Assembly: GCA_965601425.1 (NCBI GenBank)
Contig: CBFCWF010000251.1
Location: 1-6,038, forward strand
Direction: 5' to 3'
Source of the DNA: Thiosocius sp965601425
GTDB lineage: Bacteria > Pseudomonadota > Gammaproteobacteria > Chromatiales > Chromatiaceae
Length of the DNA: 6,038 bases
Of the stretch, positions 1-4,560 are shown one piece after another; the stretch's first letter is position 1, and every line of letters begins with the position of its first letter. Position numbers and translations under genes: made by a program. The notes under the pieces were generated by a model, which saw nothing but the letters and a program-made list of their open reading frames with translations, did not search any database and was not told the DNA's origin.

Positions 1-1
1 G

Positions 2-232
2 TCGGTCACATCGGAATGTGTCGCGGTCGATACCCTGGTCCGTCTCGGTCGCGAGGGCGAGGCCTTTGCGTGGTGGGCCATCCTCAAGGCGACGCAGGCC
101 ATCGAGCAGCGGCTGCTGCGCTGGATCGCCTGGCTGGTATTCCTGCTCAGCGGCTCACTGAGCCTTTGGGCCTATGGCAGTTTCTGTGTGCAGCTCGTGC
201 ACTATGCGCACCCGCACAGGGAGGCCGCTTGA
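2..232 (+). CDS. C-terminal part of an unknown membrane protein (5' end cut by the window)
   Basis: This frame is open from the left edge to a TGA at 230-232 and gives 76 residues with G/C-rich third positions, as in the other genes here. After a charged helical stretch (VRLGREGEAFAWW, then a segment ending QRLLRW) comes a hydrophobic stretch, IAWLVFLLSGSLSLW, which reads as one membrane-spanning helix. A short tail ending HPHREAA follows. The next gene starts inside its stop codon (TTGA), so the two are probably translationally coupled and may act together in the membrane. I do not recognise the family. The start and any upstream domains lie outside the window. The other frame over this stretch, with an ATG at 16, is an upstream extension of the next gene's frame and reads as low-complexity Arg/Gly/Ala sequence. 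Confidence 0.7.
   Translation, partial: SVTSECVAVDTLVRLGREGEAFAWWAILKATQAIEQRLLRWIAWLVFLLSGSLSLWAYGSFCVQLVHYAHPHREAA
218..224 (+). promoter_or_regulatory. Shine-Dalgarno sequence fixing the TTG start at 229
   Basis: AGGGAGG lies four bases before the TTG at 229-231, which itself overlaps the TGA of the preceding gene. A strong ribosome-binding site here, with none visible before the ATG at 16, is why the downstream gene is started at TTG 229. Confidence 0.65.
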
Positions 233-1311
233 GCAGCGCGCGGCGCGACGCACGCCCATCGGCGGCGACGCCGCGTGCGTTCTTCTGGGTCATGTTCTGG
301 TCAACCCTGCTGATCCTCGCGCTGTTGTACGTCTACGCGGAAATCAGGGCCCAGACCTACCTGGCCCGGATTTCTCAGCAAGCCCACGCGCAGACGGCGC
401 TGATCTCAGAGGACTTCTACCGCGAGTGGGCCGCGGCGCTTCCGGAGGCGTTCAGCGAGCTGCAACCGGCGCTGGAATCGGCCACGCACGACATGGCGCA
501 ACGCATCGCGACCCGGATCGACAAGGCCTTCGAGCCCGTCTACGACCGCCTGCCCCTGTTCCTGGATTTCCACTACTCGGTGGTTGGCGAGTACACCGAG
601 CTCGCGGCCGCGCTGTCCGATCGGGTCGGCAGCGACTTTCAACGCATACTGTTCGACGAATCCGGTTTCGAGCGGCACCTGGACGCGGCGGTCGAGGCGA
701 TCGGCAACGACGGCGAACAGGTGCTCGGCGGCCTGCTCGAGCAGATGCGGCGAACGCTCGAGGACCACGTCGACATGAACGAGGCCGAACTGGGGCTGCT
801 GGCCCGTGTCGGCACGCTCACGCTGGAAGACGCACAGGAGCGCTTCGGTACCGGGGAGGTCATGCTGAAGAGCGCCAGTGCCGCGATCGGCGGCAGCGCG
901 GTCGCGGCGATGCTGGCCAAGACGGTCAGTGCGAAGGCGGCGACCAAACTGGGCGCGAAGGCCGCCGGGAAGACCGCGATCAAGGCGACCGGGGTCGGTG
1001 GCAGCGCCGCGGGCGGTGCCGCAGCCGGGCTACTGTGCGGTCCCGCCGCCTGGATCTGCGCACCGGTTGGCGGTGTTGCCGCCGCGGTGGCGGCCTGGTT
1101 CGCGACCGACAAGGTCGTGATAGAGATCGACGAGTACCTGAACCGCGACGCGTTCGAACGCGAGATACGCGCGGCAATCGACGCTGAGCGCGAGCGCATA
1201 GGCAACGAGCTTGCCACGCTGTACAGGGACAGGTTTGCGCAGCTGATCGAGGACAATCGGGCAAGATTCAACGAAATGAGCACCCGCGAACTGATCGAAG
1301 GTCGGAAGTGA
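229..1311 (+). CDS. Membrane-anchored protein with Gly/Ala-rich hydrophobic segment, function unknown
   Basis: The protein has 360 residues from a TTG start that overlaps the previous stop and has a strong Shine-Dalgarno sequence. About 17 basic residues and small polar residues precede a single transmembrane helix at about residues 18-36 (FFWVMFWSTLLILALLYVY). A long, mostly helical, Glu/Asp/Arg-rich region follows, containing FLDFHYSVVGEYTEL. Residues about 214-260 are very rich in Ala, Gly and Lys. Residues about 262-292 form a hydrophobic stretch with Cys270, Cys277 and a central CGPAAW...APVGG turn, like a glycine-rich membrane hairpin. The C-terminus is a charged helix (EREIRAAIDAERERIGNE). 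The layout suggests a membrane-anchored protein whose rear segment can also insert in or lie on a membrane. I do not recognise a named family and assign no activity. The whole chain has normal codon use for this window. An ATG at 291 falls inside the first membrane helix and is an unlikely start. Confidence 0.8.
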   Translation: MSSARRDARPSAATPRAFFWVMFWSTLLILALLYVYAEIRAQTYLARISQQAHAQTALISEDFYREWAAALPEAFSELQPALESATHDMAQRIATRIDKAFEPVYDRLPLFLDFHYSVVGEYTELAAALSDRVGSDFQRILFDESGFERHLDAAVEAIGNDGEQVLGGLLEQMRRTLEDHVDMNEAELGLLARVGTLTLEDAQERFGTGEVMLKSASAAIGGSAVAAMLAKTVSAKAATKLGAKAAGKTAIKATGVGGSAAGGAAAGLLCGPAAWICAPVGGVAAAVAAWFATDKVVIEIDEYLNRDAFEREIRAAIDAERERIGNELATLYRDRFAQLIEDNRARFNEMSTRELIEGRK

Positions 1312-1336
1312 ACAGTCGGCCGGCGGCCGCAGGGTG

Positions 1337-1361
1337 CACCGGCGTGACCGATCGCCGGGTG
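1337..1361. terminator. GC-rich hairpin between convergent genes
   Basis: CACCGGCG (1337-1344) pairs with CGCCGGGTG (1353-1361) with one bulged G and an 8-base loop, starting 26 bases after the plus-strand stop. No T-run follows on either strand, so it is not a classical intrinsic terminator. Its position between converging genes makes a termination or transcript-end role plausible. Confidence 0.35.
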
Positions 1362-1387
1362 GCCCGGGCAAGGCCGTCCATGTCGTC

Positions 1388-1405
1388 CGCTGCGGTCGCG
1401 CAGCG
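1388..1405 (-). terminator. Hairpin just after the stop of the 2Fe-2S protein gene
   Basis: CGCTGCG (1388-1394) and CGCAGCG (1399-1405) are perfect reverse complements around a 4-base loop. The hairpin begins one base beyond the TGA of the minus-strand gene ending at 1407. There is no T-tract downstream on the minus strand, so termination, if real, would be weak or factor-assisted. It could equally stabilise the 3' end of the transcript. Confidence 0.35.
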
Positions 1406-1406
1406 C

Positions 1407-2402
1407 TCAGGGGTCGGACACCTGCGTGCTTCTGATCTGCGGGTTCGGTACGTCGGCCGCGCTCAACAGACCGCGGGCAAAGCGCAGCGCGGCATCGGGC
1501 AACGCCAGATAGTAGTCGTGGTCGGCCAGCAGGCTGTGCACGCGCACGATGCGCTCGATCACCGGTTCGATGCGCTCACTGCCGGCCGGCTCGATGTCGA
1601 TCGAGTGATAGCGGAAGTCGTCGAGTACGTCGCGCCAGGCGCGGCAGGAATTGGAAAGGTAGTGCCCGCGCGGAAATGCCGACAGCCAGTAAAGGTCGAT
1701 GGAGCGATTCTCGTCTTTCTGGATCGCATGGTCGATCAACCCCGCGACCGGGGCGAAGCCACCCTCCCAGGCGATAAAGACCAGCGGTCGGGTCGACGCG
1801 TCGTCCAGCGTGAAATCGCCCTCCGGTCCGTGCAGCATCACGTCCCGCCCGCGGCGCAGCTCGCCGAAGACGAAATCGCTGAAAGGGTCGCCGTCGCGCC
1901 GGCGCAGATGGAAGCGCAGCTGCACGCTGTCACAGGGGCAGCTGGCGATCGGCAGCACCACCGGGGGTATGCCGTCGAACGTCAGTGCTGCACTCTGTCC
2001 AGCGAGAAAGTGCAGTCCGGCGCTGCGCGGTGTCCGCACCGTGATCTGCACGACGTCGTCCTGCAGCAACTCGACGCGGCTGACCCTGGCCGCGACCCGC
2101 TGCTCCGGGATCTCCGCCGCACTGGCGGGCTCGATTGCCTCGAGCACGACGTCGCCGACGGCCCGGCAGCTGCACATCAGGATCCATCCGTGCTGCCTTT
2201 CGAGCTCACCGAAAGCATAATCCGAGTGCCCATGGGGTGCGACCCTGCCCGACACGCGTCGCGCCCGACACTCGCCGCAACTGCCGTTGGCGCAGCCGTG
2301 ATTGAGATTTAGTCCGGCACGCAAACCGGCCTGCAGCAGGGTCTCGCTCGGTTCGGCCTCGAAGCGGTGGCCGGAAGGCCTGACGGTAATCTGATACGAC
2401 AT
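1407..2402 (-). CDS. [2Fe-2S] ferredoxin fused to a degenerate ferredoxin-reductase-like module
   Basis: This 331-residue protein has two parts. Residues 1-90 are a plant-type ferredoxin domain with ligands Cys37, Cys42 and Cys45 (CANGSCGEC) and a fourth Cys at 77 (LMCSC; Cys79 is also nearby), so a [2Fe-2S] cluster is expected. Residues about 100-325 follow the ferredoxin-NADP reductase fold, as in CDP-6-deoxy-glucoseen reductases and phenol or toluene monooxygenase reductases. The signature motifs are altered. The flavin motif RxYS before IAS is VVLP (148-151). The pyridine-nucleotide loop GGTGIAP is WEGGFAP (212-218). The C-terminal CG-P motif holding the catalytic Cys is ALP (300-302). 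GPEGDF (192-197) and LYW (237-239) are kept. The protein probably carries electrons through its cluster, but NAD(P)H-driven flavin chemistry should not be assumed. It lies 63 bases after the HTH gene on the same strand. The ATG has only a weak ribosome site (AGGG nine bases upstream). Confidence 0.85.
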   Translation of the reverse strand: MSYQITVRPSGHRFEAEPSETLLQAGLRAGLNLNHGCANGSCGECRARRVSGRVAPHGHSDYAFGELERQHGWILMCSCRAVGDVVLEAIEPASAAEIPEQRVAARVSRVELLQDDVVQITVRTPRSAGLHFLAGQSAALTFDGIPPVVLPIASCPCDSVQLRFHLRRRDGDPFSDFVFGELRRGRDVMLHGPEGDFTLDDASTRPLVFIAWEGGFAPVAGLIDHAIQKDENRSIDLYWLSAFPRGHYLSNSCRAWRDVLDDFRYHSIDIEPAGSERIEPVIERIVRVHSLLADHDYYLALPDAALRFARGLLSAADVPNPQIRSTQVSDP

Positions 2403-2416
2403 GGCCCCCGACCCTA

Positions 2417-2430
2417 ACGCCAGTCGGCGT
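2417..2430 (-). other. Small hairpin ahead of the 2Fe-2S protein gene
   Basis: ACGCC (2417-2421) and GGCGT (2426-2430) pair around a 4-base loop, about 15 bases before the start codon on the transcript. It lies in the 63-base gap between the HTH gene and the 2Fe-2S gene. It may modulate translation of the second gene, or simply be chance in GC-rich DNA. Confidence 0.2.
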
Positions 2431-2465
2431 CGAGGCCAAGTGCTGGACCGCCCCGTGAGGCGTGC

Positions 2466-2906
2466 CTACTTCTTCTCGCGCAGCTTGAGCTGGTTCATGA
2501 ACCAGCCGACCAGCGTTCCCAACATCATGGCCTGGCGCTCATCGCAGCGCTCCTGCAACTCGAGCAGGCGCTGCTCGGTCTCGAGCGTGAGCCGGCGATA
2601 GCCATCGAGCTCGTCCTGCAGCCGCGCCACCTCGACCCGTGCGCGCTGCAGCTCGCTGGACAGCTGGTCGACGTCGGGGTTGAAGTCGCGCGTCGTCTTG
2701 AACACCGCCGCCTCGCGGATCCTGTGCACCTTCTCCAGCATGCCCGAACGGTCGGAATCGGCCTCCGGGTAGGCCTTGTGCAGTTCGGACATCCGAATAT
2801 GGCCCTCGAAGGCCTCGATCCTGCCCTCCTGGATATGCTGCTGTAACAGGCGTCGTGGCACACCCACCATCCGGGCGGCCTGAGAAATGCTGAGCAGGCG
2901 GTCCAT
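2466..2906 (-). CDS. Small helix-turn-helix / coiled-coil putative regulator
   Basis: The protein has 146 residues. The N-terminus (about 5-45) reads as a MerR/excisionase-like winged helix-turn-helix: SISQAARMVGVPRRLLQQHI, then a short wing-like EGRIEAFEGHIRMSEL. A linker (KAYPEADSDRSG) and a helix with VHRIREAA follow. Residues about 78-125 show heptad-like spacing of Leu and Val among Glu, Arg and Gln, a probable dimerising coiled coil. The tail (MMLGTLVGWFMNQL) is hydrophobic or amphipathic and ends in KLREKK. The only Cys is Cys121, so the metal- or redox-binding Cys set of classical MerR sensors is absent. An ATG with GGGAGGA four bases upstream marks the start. The gene is first in a unit with the 2Fe-2S protein and lies directly below a tandem palindromic site, which suggests autoregulation. 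A DNA-binding role is inferred; no named family is assigned. Confidence 0.75.
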   Translation of the reverse strand: MDRLLSISQAARMVGVPRRLLQQHIQEGRIEAFEGHIRMSELHKAYPEADSDRSGMLEKVHRIREAAVFKTTRDFNPDVDQLSSELQRARVEVARLQDELDGYRRLTLETEQRLLELQERCDERQAMMLGTLVGWFMNQLKLREKK

Positions 2907-2909
2907 AGT

Positions 2910-2916
2910 TCCTCCC
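2910..2916 (-). promoter_or_regulatory. Strong ribosome-binding site of the HTH gene
   Basis: On the minus strand GGGAGGA ends three bases before the ATG at 2906. It fixes the start. Together with the CAAC preceding it, it is also complementary, with one bulged G, to the left half of the upstream repeat at 2943-2950. Confidence 0.6.
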
Positions 2917-2922
2917 GTTGCT

Positions 2923-2953
2923 TATCCCCAATGGGGTATCTCCAACGGAGTAT
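2923..2953 (-). promoter_or_regulatory. Tandem operator-like repeat, TAT-N11-TAT-N11-TAT
   Basis: Read on the plus strand, CCCCAATGGGG (2926-2936) and CTCCAACGGAG (2940-2950) are each perfect inverted repeats of 4-bp arms around AAY. TAT occurs before, between and after them, giving a 14-bp period. The two units match at 11 of 14 positions. The C-to-T change in one arm is matched by G-to-A in the other, so the inverted symmetry is preserved. This is what paired binding sites for a dimeric regulator look like. The array lies 17 bases above the start codon of the HTH gene and overlaps a -10-like hexamer, which fits repression or autoregulation. The G/C-tract flanked by A/T triplets loosely recalls CsoR/CstR-type operators, but the flanks here are direct (TAT/TAT), not inverted. 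Confidence 0.6.
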
Positions 2954-2954
2954 A
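2949..2954 (-). promoter_or_regulatory. Possible -10 element of the HTH / 2Fe-2S unit
   Basis: TATACT on the minus strand differs from the sigma70 -10 consensus at one position. No convincing TTGACA-like -35 box is seen 16-18 bases upstream, so an activator, another sigma factor, or a chance match is possible. Transcription would start near 2942, inside the repeat array. Confidence 0.35.
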
Positions 2955-3022
2955 GTCGGGAAATCAGGCGCATAGACCCAGGTCATTGCAGGCTATCTTT
3001 AGCGTCTGCCCGACGGCGCTGA

Positions 3023-3046
3023 TCGCCACTGACCGGGCCCTGGCGA
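3023..3046 (-). terminator. Hairpin immediately after dsrS
   Basis: TCGCCA (3023-3028) and TGGCGA (3041-3046) are reverse complements around a 12-base loop that itself contains GGGCCC. The element starts one base after the dsrS stop on the transcript. No T-run follows. It could mark the end of the dsr operon, but the evidence is weak. Confidence 0.25.
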
Positions 3047-3047
3047 A

Positions 3048-4166
3048 TCAGCGTCGATCGGCGCGCAGGACCGCGAGTTCGCCGAGCAGCGGCGTCAGGA
3101 CCGGCTGAAGCTTGCGACGCATGAGGCTGCCGATCGCGGTGCTGTCGCGAAAGACCGGGCGTACCACGCCGTAACTGAGGCCGGATAGCACGCGCAGCGC
3201 CATCAGTTGGGTCACCTCAACGCCGTCGAGACCCACCAGGGTCTGTGCCGCGGACGATGCCGAAACCCAGTCGGCCGCCTCGGTCTGCAAGTCACCGAGC
3301 GTCGCGTCCACGGCGCCCTCCGGGCGGGCCGCAGAAAAATAGTCGGCCACGAAGTCCAGCGCCAGATTGACGACCTCCTGGTTGGACGGCTTCTCGAACA
3401 CCTTGAACACCGTCTCGACGAAGGCCTGACCGGGGGCCGAAAGGACTTGTTGCAACAGGCCCCTCAGCGTGTCGTCGGCCGCCTCCCGATACCCCGGCTC
3501 CGCCATCAGTCGACCGGACAGCGGGTGCGGTTCGGCCGCCAGCGGCAGGTCGTGCGGCCTCGCGCCGAGGAACCCGACATAGTACGCGGGTTTGCGCTGC
3601 GCCTTGCGCCACAGTCCCTCGATCTCCGAGCGCGTGAGCAGCCCTTCCTGCAGCACCAGGCGGACGGTCTGGATCTGCTGCTCCGGCTCGCCCTCGAACG
3701 GCAGGTGCTCGACCAGGTAGGCGGCCAGGATCGGACCCATGCGACCCTCGACCACGGCGCGCTTGCCGAGCATGTGACGCGCGTTGGTCGCATCTTCCAT
3801 CGCCCACCACGCGCGTCTGGCCAGTTCGTCCGTCAGCCCCTGGGCGCAGACGGCCGCGACCACCGCCTCCGGCTCACCGAGCAGCAGCAGTTGCTCTAGG
3901 CTGTCGTCGCGCATCTGACCCATCCGGGTCCAGCGCTGCAGATACACCGGGTAGCCCCCGGGCGACCCGAGGACCTGTCCGGACAGCAGTTCCCTGACAC
4001 GCTTCAGGTATTGCCCGTCGCGCCCGGTCGGATGCAGCACGACCTGCGACTCGCCGCCGGCCGAAAGGCCATGCACGGTCATCGTGGATTCGTTGATGCG
4101 AATGGCCTGCGGCCGATTCGCGAGCAGCACATTGAGACGCAGCGTGTCCTGTGGGGAGAGTTCCAT
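3048..4166 (-). CDS. dsrS: DsrS, conserved dsr-operon protein of unknown function
   Basis: This 372-residue protein has no signal peptide and no membrane helix, so it should be cytoplasmic. It is assigned as DsrS from its place directly after dsrN and dsrR, as in Allochromatium vinosum, together with its size and soluble character. The N-terminal 60 residues look like a small beta-rich domain (AIRINESTMTVHG, then QVVLHPTGRDGQYL). The remainder is mostly helical, with repeated hydrophobic helices such as LEQLLLLGEPEAVVAAV and LMALRVLSGLSYGVV, resembling a helical-repeat or scaffold protein. It has one Cys (107) and no catalytic or metal-binding motif that I can name. Its catalytic role, if any, is not established. 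The ATG at 4166 follows the dsrR stop by 38 bases and lacks a clear Shine-Dalgarno sequence, so its translation may depend on the upstream gene. It is the last gene of the operon here. Confidence 0.85.
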   Translation of the reverse strand: MELSPQDTLRLNVLLANRPQAIRINESTMTVHGLSAGGESQVVLHPTGRDGQYLKRVRELLSGQVLGSPGGYPVYLQRWTRMGQMRDDSLEQLLLLGEPEAVVAAVCAQGLTDELARRAWWAMEDATNARHMLGKRAVVEGRMGPILAAYLVEHLPFEGEPEQQIQTVRLVLQEGLLTRSEIEGLWRKAQRKPAYYVGFLGARPHDLPLAAEPHPLSGRLMAEPGYREAADDTLRGLLQQVLSAPGQAFVETVFKVFEKPSNQEVVNLALDFVADYFSAARPEGAVDATLGDLQTEAADWVSASSAAQTLVGLDGVEVTQLMALRVLSGLSYGVVRPVFRDSTAIGSLMRRKLQPVLTPLLGELAVLRADRR

Positions 4167-4175
4167 AATGATCGA

Positions 4176-4191
4176 GGACCCGAACGGGCCC
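4176..4191 (-). other. Short hairpin in the dsrR-dsrS gap
   Basis: On the transcript GGGCCC and GGGUCC pair (one G-U) around GUUC, about 9 bases before the dsrS start and in place of a recognisable ribosome site. It could tune dsrS translation or RNA processing between the two genes. Confidence 0.25.
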
Positions 4192-4204
4192 GCGCAGACG
4201 GGGC

Positions 4205-4519
4205 TCAGTCCTCGGCGGGCGGTACGTAGGTCGGATCCTGTGGATTCAGGAAGATGAACTGCCGCTCGCCCGCCGCGATCTCCACGAAGTCGAGTGTCGC
4301 GCTGTCGAGCAGCGGGACGTACTCCGGGGCCATCACGATCTGCACACCTTCAGATTGGAATCGAATGTCGTCCTCGGTGCCTTCATCGAAACCCATGCGG
4401 TAGTCGATGCTGCCATCGGGCCGCTGTTGCGCCGCCAGACGCAACGCCATGCCTGCGGTGCCACCCTGCTCGGCCGCTACCTTGACCTGCTCTGCCGCCT
4501 GCGGCGTTACCTTGAACAT
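4205..4519 (-). CDS. dsrR: DsrR, cysteine-less A-type-carrier-like protein
   Basis: The protein has 104 residues and the fold signature of the IscA/HesB (A-type iron-sulfur carrier) family: VTPQAAEQVK at the N-terminus, LRLAAQQRPDGSIDYRMGFDE in the middle, and then IVMAPEYVPLLDSATLDFVE and FIFLNPQDP. It contains no cysteine. The three Cys that bind the cluster in IscA (one in the GGCSG-like region and the C-terminal CGCG pair) are absent, and the chain ends in TYVPPAED. This is the known hallmark of DsrR, which in Allochromatium vinosum does not bind a cluster and has been linked to post-transcriptional control of the dsr operon. The ATG has GGGAGAGAG seven bases upstream. The gene sits 41 bases after dsrN and 38 before dsrS, in the expected order. 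Confusion with a true IscA is excluded by the missing Cys. Confidence 0.92.
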   Translation of the reverse strand: MFKVTPQAAEQVKVAAEQGGTAGMALRLAAQQRPDGSIDYRMGFDEGTEDDIRFQSEGVQIVMAPEYVPLLDSATLDFVEIAAGERQFIFLNPQDPTYVPPAED

Positions 4520-4560
4520 ATCTCAACTCTCTCCCATGGCCCGTCGTTGTCGACCGGGAT

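Noticed and set aside
16..228. Upstream ATG extension of the second membrane protein gene
   Set aside because: It reads as low-complexity Arg/Gly/Ala sequence, has no ribosome site, and overlaps a frame with a convincing transmembrane tail. The TTG at 229 has a strong ribosome site and follows the usual stop/start overlap.
1308..2312. Long plus-strand open frame opposite the 2Fe-2S protein gene
   Set aside because: It is the complement shadow of a gene with clear ferredoxin cysteines. The translation has no domain-like pattern, and long antisense frames are common in GC-rich DNA.
1407..2402. Calling the 2Fe-2S protein a CDP-6-deoxy-glucoseen reductase or a monooxygenase reductase
   Set aside because: The domain order matches, but the FAD, NAD and catalytic-Cys motifs are missing and no sugar or monooxygenase genes are nearby.
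2923..2939. Reading TATCCCCAATGGGGTAT as one 17-bp palindrome (CsoR-like operator)
   Set aside because: The TAT flanks are direct, not inverted, so symmetry stops at the 4-bp C/G arms. The tandem 14-bp repeat describes the site better.
3207..3899. Plus-strand open frame opposite dsrS
   Set aside because: It is Arg/Gln/Leu-rich with no recognisable motif and lies wholly within dsrS, so it is treated as a shadow.
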